Positions 44,295-58,175 of a stretch of 64,000 bases of DNA are shown here, in pieces; position 1 is the stretch's first letter, and the number at the start of each line of letters is the position of its first letter. A program made the position numbers and the translations under genes. This DNA is from Flaccisagitta enflata (taxonomy: Eukaryota; Chaetognatha; Sagittoidea; Aphragmophora). The DNA is taken from the NCBI GenBank assembly GCA_965153355.1, contig OZ231128.1:31744001-31808000 (forward strand). Direction: 5' to 3'. Under the pieces are notes generated by a model. It had not been told where the DNA came from. It made no database searches and saw only the letters and a list, made by a program, of their open reading frames with translations.

Positions 44295-44616
44295 CAAACT
44301 GCCCCTGCCCACCCGCATAACTGCCCCTGCCCCAGGCGACCAAGTAAAGGCCTTGTATCGGGCCTTGTTTTTTTTCTTTTTTGGCATTTTTAAAATCTGC
44401 AAATGGCCAAAAAAAAAATATATATATAACACATTAAAAAAAACCCCAGTAAACAAAAGATGACAAAAAAGAATAGGAACAAGGCCAGGTAGGCCAGTAA
44501 GGTGCGATGTGTGGATCGTCAAACGAATGCGTTACCGACCGACCGTCCGACTGACTGACCGACCGACCATCGGACACAGGCTTTTTAGGTGCTTCGTCGC
44601 ACCTAAAAAGAGCTTC
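44295..44616. repeat. two hairpin-repeat fragments, opposite orientations
   Basis: 44298-44371 is a minus-strand left end (CTGCCCCTGCCCACCCG...GGGCCTTGTT). 44480-44616 is a plus-strand copy (ACAAGGCCAGGTAGGCC, GACCGACC run) ending in a variant hairpin TTAGGTGCTTCGTCGCACCT. Confidence 0.65.
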
Positions 44617-44852
44617 ATTTTGTGCTCAATTTTCCCCAAATCCCTAAGAAATGAGCTTTGTTCAACGCAAATCTGCACCACGTTGATGAGGTCCTCGATG
44701 CTTGGTGACCCAAGTAGAGTGTAATGTGTAGAGAATTTGGGTTTAACAAGGTGGAAAACGGAGTGATTCATGCTATAGCGCAAACGTCACCTTATCCAAA
44801 ATCAATGAGCTAAATGACCGTCATTCTTTTGATTCTTAAATTTAGCAAGTAT

Positions 44853-44990
44853 GAATGGATTGAAGAAGACGAAGAGGAAGAAGAAGAAGAAGAAAAAGAA
44901 GAAGAAAACGAACCATGAGAAAAAGAAAAAGAGGAAGAAGATGAATAAAAGGAAGAAGGAGACGGTGAAGAGGAAGAAAAAGGAATGCAT
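44853..44990. repeat. (GAA)n-rich purine tract
   Basis: Degenerate GAAGAA/GAAAAA units on the + strand. Confidence 0.85.
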
Positions 44991-45210
44991 AAGAGTAAAG
45001 CGTGTCCAATCTTCATTAATGACGGCATCATACTGATTTCTTCCGGAAATCATCAGTTCCAAGAAATCATGGAGTGTCGCGTTGTTCTCTCAAACTGCGG
45101 CCCTGCGTTGTCCTTGGCGCTAAACGTGAGATAATGGATAAGGAGGAAGAAAGGAAAATGCTGACGAGAGCATCAACGCTGTCATGTGTGGAATTACATT
45201 AGTGGAGGGC

Positions 45211-45300
45211 TATAGGCGCACATCTGGGCGCACACCTGGAAGCACACCTGGGCGCACACCTAGGCGTATACCTGGGCGCACTTCTGGGCACGTGGTTGCA
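45211..45300. repeat. 12-bp minisatellite (CTGGGCGCACAC)
   Basis: About seven units of CTGGGCGCACAC with small changes. Confidence 0.9.
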
Positions 45301-45609
45301 CACCTTGCTTTAGTCTCTCTGAGTGATTACAACCCTCCAGTACGTTCTTATTGATATCACTCTGTGACTTAAACCTGGCCGACATTCAATGATTCTTGTT
45401 AGATATTTCTAGGCCTGAAAAACAGTGTACTACAAAATCATTACATAACCGAAGATGAGATATGAGATATCTGCCAATTACTGAAACACATTCAAATACC
45501 TCAGTACAGAAAGATTTGTTAATCCAATAAAATTAGTTGTAATGGTAGAAAAAAGTTCTCCGGAAAACCGCAGGTACCCTTTTCATTTACCCTGTTCATT
45601 TATCCGACT

Positions 45610-45942
<333 letters not shown>

Positions 45943-46218
45943 TATGAAAAGAGGGTTAGAAGTTGACTACGCTGTTGGGGAGTAAGCAATCTTCCCTCCT
46001 ATTCCCCTGTTTTTTTGTTGTTTTTTTTTTCATTTTGCTTGGCAATCACCGACTGTCCACTTGTCGTCAAAATTGAGCTTTTAGAAAATCCATGTTTAAG
46101 CCCAACTCGAAATTGAGGTTCTGCCGTCTCGGGCAATTTTTTTCTTCGGCCATAACGTGACGTGACACGCCGGAGAATGGACGAGACGCGCGGTGAGGGA
46201 AAGGAAAAAGGGGGAAAA

Positions 46219-46323
<105 letters not shown>

Positions 46324-46340
46324 GTAGTAGGCATGTAGAC

Positions 46341-46553
46341 AACAAGGCCGGATACACGGCTACCGAAGTCGCGTGCGGGTGGGCAGGGGCCATATTTGAG
46401 GTCACCAGACCATTTGGGCAGGAGCAGTGAGGTCAAAGAAAAAAAACCATAAAAAAAAGTAAAGGGTGACAGACCAACCGACCGACCGACCAACCAACCG
46501 ACCGACCGACCGACGGATAACGCGGGTTGAAGAATCTCGTGCATGCGACTAAG
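46341..46553 (+). repeat. hairpin-repeat copy (full length)
   Basis: Starts ACAAGGCCGGATACACGGCT, contains AGTCGCGTGCGGGTGGGCAG, a GACCGACC run of about 60 bases, ACGCGGGTTGAAGAATC and the end TCGTGCATGCGACTAA. Confidence 0.85.
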
Positions 46554-46839
46554 AAACAGACAGAAACACGGAGACCGACACAGCTGGACAAACAGAATAC
46601 TACACAACTCAGAAGGAAACGGAAATTGCATTGCAGCGAGAGATTACAGACAACCAGAAAGACGAACAGAAAAACAGAAAAAGAAAAGACAAACATGCAG
46701 ACAAGTGGTCTGTCAAGCAGGGGATCATACAGACAGCGACTATACATGGCGGGCAACTCAAAGTAGTAAAACAGTTAGAAAGATGGGAGGAGCGAAAAAA
46801 AAAAGAACGAAAGAGAGCACGAAAAGAAAAATAGAAAGA

Positions 46840-46899
46840 AAGAATGAATAAAAGGAGGAAAAAGGAAAGAAGGAAAGAATAAAAAGAAGAGAAAAGAAA

Positions 46900-46981
<82 letters not shown>

Positions 46982-47236
46982 AACGAAGAAAGAAAGAAAG
47001 AAAGAAAGATAGAAAGACAAAAAAGACAAAAAGAAAAAATTAAGGAAAAAAAAGATAGAAGCAAAGAAACTTCAATGGGAAGAAGAAGAAGAAGAAAAAG
47101 AACAAGAAGAAGAAGAAGAAGAAGATGAAGAAGAAGAAGAAGAAGAAGAAGCAGAAGAAGAAGAAGAAGAAGAAGAAGAAGAAGAAGAAGAAGAAGAAGA
47201 AGAAGAAGAAGAAGAAGAAGAAGAAGAAGAAGAAGA
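46840..47236. repeat. (GAAA)n and (GAA)n microsatellites
   Basis: AAGAAAGG/GAAA units to about 47037, then (GAA)n at 47080-47236. All purine on the + strand. Confidence 0.95.
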
Positions 47237-47372
47237 ATGTTTATCAAGAAGATGGATAATATAACAGAAAAAGGAGAATATAAGAGAATAGTCGCAAACT
47301 CAAAAGCGTTAGATGGTCAGCGATACCCGTGCCCTGCCTAAGTAAGTTGTGCTGGAAGTTGAGGGGGGAGCA

Positions 47373-48488
47373 GGGCAGCGGCCCCATAGGAGTCGATGAC
47401 CTATGCTTTCACGCATATGGGGAGTTTTCTCCTCCTCCTTCTCCTTCTCCCCAGCACCCCCCTCCCCCAAGCCTCCAGGGGGAGGGGGGGTACAAAAGAA
47501 AAGGAGAAGAAGAAGGAGAATATTCCCCATACCGGGTCATCCAGCTGAGTTGTCGGATTCTGTTGAGCTTTTACTCACAAGTGCTAAACATCATGTATTT
47601 GAAATTGATCTAGTCCTAAAGAGTATATATTGACATTTTTTGTGTCAAAATTTCGTCCATTTTGGTCAAGTAGTTTGTCTTCAACATGAATTTGAAGTAA
47701 AAGCTTTCATTTCAGGACCAAGCAGATTTTCTAATAAATTCCAGGAACTGTGCAAGTTAACATCACAATTCTTTTTGAATCATATATGCCATCAATACAA
47801 AAAAGGCTTTAATCAGGGACAATTTTGAAGTAGTCTGATAACTTTGTCAGTTTATGTTTCATTTCAGATCAATCTTGTCTTATGATATCAATAGTTAAAA
47901 AGAAATTGAAAATAAAGGCAAGCAGAATTCCTAATTTCTAATGGAAAATCTGTAAGATGGGAAAATACTTGTGGCACTTGCGTAAAAGACTAACTACTTG
48001 ACCAAAATCGCTGAAATTTTGATACAAAAAATGTCAATCTATACTCTTTAAGACTTGATCAATTTCAAATCCATGTCTCTTAGCATCGAAGAGTAAAAGC
48101 TTAACCAGGGGTGTATATAGTTGCACGACCTTTGATTTCTCCCCCCCCCCCTGGTCCTTTGATTTTCTTCCCCGCGGGGTCAAAGTACAGTTGATTTTCT
48201 TCCCCATATACCCCCTATATAGTAATATTTTGTTTTAAATAGTTTAAAAAAGTGTTGTAGTAACTAAATATTACATTTTAGTACTGTCAAAAGTGTAAAA
48301 TATTCTATATTTTTCATCTTTTCAATTTTCCACCCTTTGATTTCCTTCCCTATTTTCAAATCATTTGATTTTATTCCCCCCCCCTGCCGGGGGGGGGGGA
48401 AAATGCAAGAATATACAGGCCTGAGCTTAACAGAATCCAACAACTCAGGTGGATGACCCGGTATGTGTGAAAGCATACAGGGCTGCCC
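47373..48488. repeat. foldback, GGGCAGCGGCC family, copy 2, with nested hAT MITE
   Basis: Left arm GGGCAGCGGCC...TATGCTTTCACGCATA, then CCGGGTCATCCAGCTGAGTT and TTCTGTTGAGCTT. The right arm reads the reverse: AACAGAATCC, AACTCAGGTGGATGACCCGG, TATGTGTGAAAGCATA, GGGCTGCCC. Inner parts also pair (CATTTTGGTCAAGTAGTTTG with ACTACTTGACCAAAATCG). The left arm carries an extra CTCC/GGAG-rich insert (47425-47525) and the right arm the MITE at 48106-48423. Confidence 0.85.
48106..48423. mobile_element. hAT-like MITE, copy 2 (318 bp)
   Basis: Left end CAGGGGTGTATATAGTTG; right end read inward CAGGCCTGTATATTCTTG. The 8 bases AGCTTAAC lie directly on both sides (48098-48105 and 48424-48431). Internal CCTTTGATTT and C/G runs match copy 1 at 17007-17336 in the opposite orientation. 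It is inserted in one arm of a foldback. Confidence 0.9.
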
Positions 48489-48583
48489 AAGAGAGAGAAG
48501 AGAAGAGAGATGAGAGCGGGCACGCAGCCTTCGTTAACCTCTAATTTTCTCCGGGGCCACAGAGGGCACCTTCAATCAATGAG

Positions 48584-49849
<1,266 letters not shown>

Positions 49850-50088
49850 ATATGCTGACAAAAATGACTAAAAACTTAGATAGAATTGAAATGACATAGA
49901 ATGACTTGAAATGACTTGGATTGAGTTTAAATGACTTAGAGGGACTTGAAATGACTTAGAATGACTTGTAATTACTTAGAATGGCTTAGAATGTCAAAAT
50001 GACATAGAATGAGCTAAATGACCGACAGATGGATGGACGGACGGACGGATGGACAAGGGGAGATGAAGGGTCACGTGCAAGCGACTTA
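49850..50088 (+). repeat. hairpin-repeat copy with (AATGACTTRA)n core
   Basis: The same 10-bp minisatellite as in 41388-41752 (AATGACTTAGAATGACTTGA), followed by GATGGACGGACGGACGGATG, GGGAGATGAAGGGTC and the end ACGTGCAAGCGACTTAAA. The shared core shows the minisatellite is part of this subfamily. Confidence 0.82.
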
Positions 50089-50504
50089 AAACCAATTACA
50101 TAGAAGCAGTTGTAAGGGTTAAGAATAAATCAAGCCGATCTAAAGACGTCGCGTTGTAGTACAGATAGAAAGCGACACGTAGGACAAATCTCTCGTTCTC
50201 GTAGCATAATTAGGGTATGTGACGGAGAACAAGCTCAAGTTCTCCAGTTAACGCAAACATGACTCAATTGACATTGGATGCTTTCTCCCTCAACTGTCCA
50301 TATTTTTTTTTCGTTGGAGATTTCATGTCTGTTTACGATTCGTCATTAATCTGCATCATATATTTTTCTAAATAAATCAAAAAAGGAAATTGAAACGTTG
50401 ACGACACAAAAGAATGACAATCGTCTAGAACTGAACTCAAGTCTCTGCTTCCCATTGTTGGTCGAAATGACATATTTGGTCGCCCATTGTTGCCTATGGA
50501 TGTA

Positions 50505-50699
<195 letters not shown>

Positions 50700-51377
50700 T
50701 TCTTGTTACACACGCAAGTATAAATCCGTAAGAGACGTCGCATCAGTTAGTTCTATTTTCAAGGCTAACTCTTGTGTCAAAAACTAGAAATGGGTCAATA
50801 TCAATTTCAAACATGTTGTTGTATCAATAAAATGAGAAATGTCTACAATAAAAAAAAGAAAATATACGAATAAGTACTTACCTTCCCTCTACATATCTTT
50901 TCAACCCTTTTCATCATCGCGCGTCATTTGAGTCGAAGCGATCTCGACGTTATCACGCGGCCGCCATCACGACAAGAAGATAATGAGCGGAGCAATTACG
51001 AATATTTCACATCTTCTTCTCTCCATTCTCCCACTCGTTCGTCGTGTTGGAGCAGGCGCAAGCGCGTTTTTCTTCTTCTCTTCCCACTTGGTCGTGATTC
51101 TCGCGTGTTTCCGTCCTCGCAAGAAATTATAAACAATAACAATGCTCTCTAAGCTGTGAAATGTTGGGCAGGGGCGGGGAAGAAAAAGGCTGAGCACGCA
51201 TTTTGGCGGGACAAGTGATGCAAGAAACAGACGGACAGACGACGGGATCACTCCTTTGGTATACCATCTAGGTCAAAGATAAGGTAATGTTAGCGAAGTC
51301 AGTCCGGTCCACTTGTTTTTGTCCCGTAAGGGAAAATCTTGAATTCAAAGACACTAGAGCTAAAACAAACAAAACCA
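50700..51377. other. gene-free region
   Basis: No supported gene. A moderately GC-rich patch at 50910-51120 has short open frames on both strands but no recognisable motif. Confidence 0.45.
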
Positions 51378-51475
51378 AACCCACACCTAACCCTAATTCT
51401 ATCCCTTACCCCGACCCTATCCCTAACCCTAAACCCAACCCTATCCCTAACCCCAACCCCTCCCCTTACCCTACA
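51378..51475. repeat. degenerate CCCTAA/CCCTAT minisatellite
   Basis: Six-base units CCCTAA, CCCTAT, CCCAAC and CCCTTA with drift, for example CCCTATCCCTAACCCTAAAC. It resembles a decayed TTAGGG-type array. Confidence 0.8.
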
Positions 51476-51547
51476 ACATTTCGCACTCAAAAACACTTAA
51501 AAACAAAAGACAAGGATCAAAATCGCTAACGTGATCCAATAGGGTAT

Positions 51548-51602
51548 GAACAGGGCCGGATACTCGGCCACCCCAGTCGCGTGCGGGTGGGCAGGGGCAG
51601 TA
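51548..51602 (+). repeat. hairpin-repeat 5' end fragment
   Basis: ACAGGGCCGGATACTCGGCC, then AGTCGCGTGCGGGTGGGCAG. It matches the start of 46341-46553; the rest of the repeat is absent. Confidence 0.75.
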
Positions 51603-51965
51603 CTTAAGTTTCTGATTTGACGTCTTACATACAATATTTGGTACCAAAAAGGTCTAAATTGATTATTTTACCAAAAGCAAATTTTCTTCGGGTTCTGCTG
51701 TCCTCTGACAAACGACCATTTTTTCCGAGGCAAGGTAGACTCGATAGAGAGAGACAGAATCAAATAGGACAGAAAGTCAAACAGAATTAAAGGAAAGAAT
51801 GGAATACGAAGAACGAAGTAAGAGAGCGGAGGAAAAAAAAAGATAGTAGAGAGTATTTTCGAATGCGGAAAGTTTAGGAATGAAGAGAGAAGTTGACCTT
51901 TGCTCTTTTCTTTATTTGGAAGCGGCAGTGATGGGAAGACCAATCAGACAAGTCGAAGATCAACT

Positions 51966-52025
<60 letters not shown>

Positions 52026-52059
52026 CTGAAACTGAGACCGGTGCAGTGGACAAGTAGAC

Positions 52060-52112
<53 letters not shown>

Positions 52113-52168
52113 TACTGGCAGACAGACAGACAGACAGCCAGACAGCCAGACAGACAGACAATCAGACA
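51966..52168. repeat. (GA)n and (GACA)n microsatellites
   Basis: GA units at 51966-52022 and AGAC tetranucleotides at 52055-52168, ending about 70 bp before the twin tRNA-like element. Confidence 0.97.
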
Positions 52169-52334
52169 TAACAACATACATGTTGACAGACACCGACACC
52201 GACAGACAGAACGGAAGAGAAAAACGTATCCAGACAGGGTGCGTTTCTACTCAAAGCCAGAAACACGTTTTTCAGGTAGGTTTTACAATTCGCGATTTTC
52301 ACCACCCTTACCCTGAAAAAAACATTGTCCTCTT

Positions 52335-52411
52335 GCAGGGATTGAACCCACACTCAAAAGCAATATAATCTAGCAGGCTAGAAGCTTACGCCTTAACCAC
52401 CTGCGCCACTG
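52335..52411 (-). other. tRNA-like block 1 (class II tRNA-like)
   Basis: On the minus strand: AGTGGCGCAGGTGGTTAAGG (D arm and A box), then GCTTCTAGCCTGCTAG, a long variable region, and GGGTTCAATCCCTGC (T arm and B box). This is close to Ser/Leu-type tRNAs in layout. The acceptor stem is not complete. Confidence 0.72.
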
Positions 52412-52561
52412 ATACATTCACTCAAATATCTGAAATTATTTCTGGTCGACTTGTTTGATAGAGACTCAATTAAATAAAATAGCCATTACAGTACTGAACC
52501 CCCATAAATTGATATAAAGTTGTAGAATCATGCCACCGAAATTCCACTGACCTGAGTGACT

Positions 52562-52656
52562 GCCCTAATGGCGTGGTTAGCAAGGGCGTTGACTTCAAGT
52601 TCAAAGAAGCTAAGTCCAAAAGGCAACTTGTTGATGGTTCAAATCTACCTTTTGCC
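52562..52656 (+). other. tRNA-like block 2 (class II tRNA-like)
   Basis: GCCCTAATGGCGTGGTTAGC (D arm and A box), GTTGACTTCAAGTTCAA like a Leu(CAA) anticodon arm, and GGTTCAAATCTACC as a B box. Diverged from the copy at 40091-40181 by substitutions but with the same order of parts. Confidence 0.68.
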
Positions 52657-52777
52657 TAAATTTTTTCTCAGGGAGAGTGAAGTAAAATCGCGATTTGCAA
52701 AACCCACATAAGAAACGCGTTTGTGTCTTTGAGTAGAAACACACCCACAATCAAATTGGAGAGAGAGATACTTCAGA

Positions 52778-52866
52778 CGGACAGACTGAAAGACAGACAG
52801 ACAGACAGACAGAAAGACAGACAGAGAGTCAGAGAGAGAGTGACAGAGAGACAAAGAGAGAGATTG
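52778..52866. repeat. (GACA)n/(GAGA)n degenerate microsatellite
   Basis: AGAC and AGAG tetranucleotides with interruptions. Confidence 0.9.
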
Positions 52867-52959
52867 AGTGAGAGAGGAAACCACGCGCATTTACACACGA
52901 GCGTAGATGCGTTACGTCAGACTTATTTTCCAAAGATTGAAGCTCTCGGTTTTGAGCGT

Positions 52960-53640
52960 TGGCTGCCATCGATGCACCAGTGCAGTGGGCGTCGGTTGAG
53001 GTTGACGGCCTTGCACACCCTGAATAGCGGGGATGGGTGGTGGTGATGATATTGTCATGGGGATAGGCGTTGGAGGCCTTGCGTACAACAAAAATCTGGT
53101 ATAGGATGGTGAGGTGTGTTGCCAATGTCTGGGTGTAAGAGGATTGCGTTTTGCCAAGCCTGAATGACAGGGATAAGGTGGTTAGATGAATTGCGATGGG
53201 GAAAGGTGCTGGAGGCCTCGTGTAGCCAAGATGTCGAGGATGTCTTGTTACGCTTTACTGCCATTCCGGAGATAGATGGCGATTAGAGTTTGCGGCCGAA
53301 CGCTGTCTGAAAGGTAAAACTGGCGTAGTGAGATTTGATACAGCAGAATGGGCTTTGGAGTTTGTAGAATCACCAAAGTATTTCAGAGCCGAAGGTATCG
53401 GGACTAGTTAAACTTTTAAACTAGTTAAAGGTTGGAGGCCGTCCAAAGAAAAGATGGTGAGCATGAAATGGTGGAATGGGATGTGTTGCAATGGCATTCC
53501 CACTTGGTGACAATGGGTAACATCGATTTTGAGAAGGGGCAGCGATGAGTGTTCCTCCACCGATGAGGACGAGGTCATAATTTGGGATTCGGAATGCTTT
53601 GAGCTCTGCGTTAGGGTAGGAGTTTTATGGCCGTTTGCAG
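52960..53640 (-). pseudogene. possible decayed coding region, unknown product
   Basis: The minus strand has frame-shifting open stretches with balanced amino-acid composition, unlike the surrounding repeats. One at about 53425-53610 reads AELKAFRIPNYDLVLIGGGT and continues to FFGRPPTFN before a stop. The VLIGGGT motif has a weak resemblance to phosphate-binding loops of the actin/Hsp70 fold, not enough for a call. Around 52990-53230 two diverged ~170-bp tandem copies share GTTGGAGGCCTTGCG and GCTGGAGGCCTCGTG. No intact gene is present. Confidence 0.3.
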
Positions 53641-53680
53641 AAGGAATTATCGGGTAGATGCGGATGCAATAGCAGAAAGA

Positions 53681-54400
<720 letters not shown>

Positions 54401-54741
54401 TATAATGTTTAAGTTTTAGGATGAATACAGAATCATTTCCATCCAGCCAAGTTCAATGTGCACACGCACCAAACAACAATCAGCTTTCGCTTAAATCGGT
54501 ATAAATTTTCTCACGTTGTTTTCATGGGGAGTGTTTCAAATTAGCCGGATCAAAAGGTGTTGAGCCTTGGAAAGCATTTCGTTCCTCGTAAACTTACGCT
54601 CTTTGTTTACTCATTTGACATTAAGAGGAAACGGAAAACTCTTTTAAAGTCCCCCCTCCACGCGAGAGTATAAGCTATTTCAGGTCTAGTTTGATCTATT
54701 TCGAGAATAGGAAATTTTTTACCAACCTAAAAGAAAACAGG

Positions 54742-55008
54742 TGACGCGGGGTCACGATATCCTCGCGGACGGGTGGGTATGGGCATCCAAGCCCCATCCA
54801 CAGCCTCCATCCCCCTCACCAAGTCACATACCTAAAAAGCATCCAAAACACTCGTTTCCCCCTTTTTGCCTCGTGTGTTAAGGACCAACGGACACACAGA
54901 CCAACGCTCCAAAGACCAATTGACCGACGGACCAATATACGGACGGACCAACCGACTGACATACCAACGGTCGGACCAAGCCTCATATATACTTATGTGT
55001 CCGCAACA
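54742..55008 (+). repeat. hairpin-repeat copy (full length)
   Basis: GTGACGCGGGGTCACGATAT, GGACGGGTGGGTATGGGC, a CCCCATCC stretch, GACCAACGGACC units over about 90 bases, CCTCATATATACTTATG and TGTCCGCAACAAAAA. The end hairpin is reduced. Confidence 0.82.
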
Positions 55009-55199
55009 AAAAAGAGAAAAAAAAACAAAAAAGAAAAAAACAAAACAAAACAAAAAAATGAAAAATAAAAAGATAAAAGAATAAAGATCAAAGAATGACG
55101 GCTGCCCTTGCAATAAGGCCTGACCAACGAACGGACTCACAGCATCCCTTGTATGCATTTCTTGCAACTGTTTCAGATAGTTACCCGTCTGCCTACCCT

Positions 55200-55479
<280 letters not shown>

Positions 55480-55520
55480 CTCTTCCATTTTCCCATCTAA
55501 TTTTTTTCCCGAATTGATTT

Positions 55521-55718
55521 AACCTACTTGTCGCCCTCGTCGCTGACCCCAATTACGAAACTAATTTTCCCGAGGATCAAATTTCTTCTTTTTGGACGCC
55601 GCCACCGCCGCCGCCACTGCCAGCGCCGATCCCAGCGCCGCCGCCAACGCGCCACGACGCCGAGATGACGCCTCCACCACGCGAGGACGCCCGTGAAAGA
55701 GGAGGATGGCACTGAGCG
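55521..55718 (+). other. possible proline-rich coding exon
   Basis: A GC-rich island in AT-rich sequence with an open + frame: LVALVADPNYETNFPEDQIS, then FW, seven prolines and a Pro/Ala-rich part, ending REGGWH before a stop. No start codon, splice partners or homologue were identified. The opposite strand is also open and Arg-rich, so this may only be low complexity. Confidence 0.25.
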
Positions 55719-56011
55719 CCAATTCAGATGTAATATCTATCATTATGTTGTGGAGCTTTGACACATGTTTACTGTAGACTTGGAAAAAAAATTGTAGCGC
55801 AGTGATATTGCTGAAAATGATTTTTTCAATAAATCTGGAACTCAGTGCAATGACGCTCCAGTATAATACTTTTTTGACAAATTTTTAGCTCAGTACCACA
55901 AGTTCAACAACGTTGCTGCATGTCGCTGTCCTGGTGAATTGCGAGCACAGTGCAGTTATGCTTCTCTGTCACGTTTTGGTCAAATTTTGAGCATAGTACT
56001 GTAAGTTTGTG

Positions 56012-56506
56012 ACACTACACTTTTTTTTTTATAAGAGACAAGATTTTCAAACTCAGCCTGGATGTTCTTAAATTTTTTGCTGTTTTGAGGCTCAAATTCT
56101 CTTAAATTGTTCTTATTTTTTTGACGCATGCAAATAATGTATAAATACACTATTTATATGGAAAACAATGTATAAATGCACTATTTCGTAGTGTTCTATG
56201 TATCTTCAATTGAAAACTTGTTAGTTACTATAAAACTTCAAATATCTGGTTCAATGTGACAAACAAAACCAAAAAAGAAAGTCTTTTTCTGAAAAATTTA
56301 CAAATTTTTGAAAAAAGTTTTAGGATTGTTGTATGTTTAATTTTCTAAAAAATTTCCAAAAGTTTTAGGATTGTTGTATGTTTAATTTTCTAAAAAATTT
56401 CCAAAAGTGAATCTCAGCCTGGGCATTCTCTAGTTTTGTTCTTAAAATTTCAGCAAATCTCAGCCTCATGTCTCTTATAAACTGGTCTCTTATAAAATAA
56501 AAAGGC
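56012..56506. repeat. foldback with TTTTATAAGAGAC ends
   Basis: CACTTTTTTTTTTATAAGAG at the left and CTCTTATAAAATAAAAAG at the right are inverted, and inner parts also pair (AAATCTCAGCCT with reverse AACTCAGCCTGG). A 60-bp direct duplication (GTTTTAGGATTGTTGTATGT) lies inside at 56315-56410. Confidence 0.7.
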
Positions 56507-56507
56507 C

Positions 56508-57002
56508 AACACCTATAAGTCGCGTGCAGGACAAAAATAACAGAACTGAATACAGCCTCTTATTGTATCTTTTTATCAGAAAATCCAGACTTAACACCAA
56601 CCCCAAACCAGACCTCATCAGAACTCAAATAGGACTCGTCCAGTCAAGCCAGTCAGAAGCAGACCAAAACCAGACCATAAACCAGACATAAACAGACATA
56701 AACCAGACATAAACAGGTGTCAGGGCCTCAAGCCAGACTCCGTCAGACTCAATCAGACTCAAGCCAGGAGCAAACCAGACTCAGCCAGGCTCAGTGGGCC
56801 AGCCAGCCGAGCCAGATTTAGGCCAGACTCAAACCAGACTCAAACCAGACTCAGAAACCGGAAATTAAGCCAAGTAAAACCGGAACTTAAACCAGACCTA
56901 AATCAGGCCTAAATCAAACATAAACAAGGCAAAAGCCAGACGTACACGGACTAAACCAGACATACGTCAGACGCGAACCGGTCTTAAGCGAACTTAAGCA
57001 AA
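56508..57002. repeat. hairpin-repeat left end followed by CCAGACNNA minisatellite
   Basis: AAGGCCAACACCTATAAGTC then GCGTGC, as at 41388, followed from about 56590 by degenerate units of AACCAGACTCA/AACCAGACATA to 57000. No end hairpin was found, so the copy is incomplete or diverged. Confidence 0.7.
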
Positions 57003-57012
57003 CTAAAGTCGA

Positions 57013-57285
57013 AGGTCTGTGGTCGTTAGTTGGAGGTCTATGGTCAGTAGTCTGTGGTCGGTGGTCGGTGGTGTGTGGTCAGTGGTCAGTAGTCAGTGGT
57101 CTGTGGTTTATGATCGGTCGACAGTGGTCAGTGGACAGTAGTCTGTGGTCAGTGGTACCTAGTCTGTGGACTGTGGCCTGTGGCCTGTGGTCTGTGGTCT
57201 GTGGACTGTGGACTGTGGCCTGTGGCCTGTGGTCTGTGGTCTGTGGTCTATAATCTGTGGTTTGTGGTCAGTGGCAGATGTTCCA
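57013..57285. repeat. minisatellite (GGTCTGTGGTCAGT)
   Basis: Units of 7 bases (GTGGTCT, GTGGTCA, GTGGCCT) repeated with drift for about 270 bp. Confidence 0.92.
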
Positions 57286-57477
57286 TTGGACTCTTAGGAA
57301 AAGCGTTCTTAGTGCCAAACACGCTTTTGGGCGTATTTCATAAACTGCTTAGCTCCTCCTTCTCTCCAGCCGTTCTCTCCCTCGTCTCTCTCTACTCCCA
57401 CATCATCATTCGGAGTCAACCCACAAAATACAACGAAAAAAAAATCAACCTTCTTTTGTTATCTCATCTGTTTCTGA

Positions 57478-57632
57478 TCTCCTTATCGTCGTCGTCGTCG
57501 TCACCGCCGCCGCCGCAATCTTCATAATCGGCGTCATCGTCGTCATCGTCACCGCTGCCGCCGCCGCCGCCGCTATCTACATCTTTATCGTCTTCATCAT
57601 CATCAACATCATCATCATCACCATCTTCTTGA
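57478..57632. repeat. compound trinucleotide repeat (GTC, GCC, ATC)
   Basis: Blocks of CGT, CGC, CAT and ATC units. The minus-strand reading gives Asp/Gly runs, which I regard as low complexity rather than a gene. Confidence 0.9.
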
Positions 57633-57747
57633 GTGAAGCTCATTCCCACCAAAAAAAAATATGACTTCCAGCATCAAAAATTATTTCGATTTTCTCTCAG
57701 GCACAAAACAGCTTTTAAAAAAATGAAAGAGAAAATATTATTGGCGA

Positions 57748-57756
<9 letters not shown>

Positions 57757-57815
<59 letters not shown>
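57757..57815. repeat. (GA)n microsatellite
   Basis: About 29 GA units. Confidence 0.98.
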
Positions 57816-57818
<3 letters not shown>

Positions 57819-57918
57819 AAAAGAAATGTGGGTTCCTATAAAAATATTCAAATTTCATGAAAAGAATTTCGCTCATTTTTCCTCTTTTTTTTCCTTCCTT
57901 TTATGGTTTGGAAGCCAG

Positions 57919-58033
57919 CGGGTGTGGATGGACTTGAACACGATCTCCAATAATACTCTGGGCGTTTTTCTAGTGAGCGCCAAAAACGCGTTTGTTCCCG
58001 TGAAACGCGATAACAACGTGTCCCAATTTCAGG
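57919..58033 (+). other. weak candidate exon
   Basis: After a pyrimidine tract (TTTTCCTTCCTTTTATGG) comes an open + stretch with balanced composition (SQRVWMDLNTISNNTLGVFL ... NNVSQFQG), ending at a GTGAGC donor-like site at 58034. No neighbour exon or family was recognised. Confidence 0.15.
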
Positions 58034-58175
58034 GAGTGAGCGAAGTGAGTGAGCGAGCCCGTGAACGGAGTGAGCGGCGAAGCGACCGGAGCGAAGCGGA
58101 GCGAAGCGGAGCGCTGCGGAGCGAGTGAGCGGAGTGAGCGGTGCGAGCGAACAAACGTAGCGAGCGACCGAGTGG
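58030..58175. repeat. GAGTGAGCG minisatellite
   Basis: Degenerate units of GAGCGAAGC, GAGTGAGCG and GCGGAGC type. Confidence 0.88.

Larger units (their letters stand above)
52237..52746. mobile_element. TIR-bounded twin tRNA-like element, copy 1 (510 bp)
   Basis: Left end GGGTGCGTTTCTACTCAAAG; right end read inward GGGTGTGTTTCTACTCAAAG. The inverted arms are about 78 bases and about 80% identical. The 3 bases ACA lie directly outside both ends (52234-52236, 52747-52749). Two tRNA-like blocks at 52335-52411 (minus) and 52562-52656 (plus) have their 5' ends facing each other across a ~150-bp centre. No protein-coding capacity. Confidence 0.9.

Noticed and set aside
43674-44463. Long Ser-, Leu-, Phe- and Lys-rich frames.
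   Set aside because: Products of (CTT)n and (CATT)n arrays in different frames.
57464-57652. Acidic Asp/Gly-rich minus frame.
   Set aside because: Arises from GTC/GCC trinucleotide repeats.
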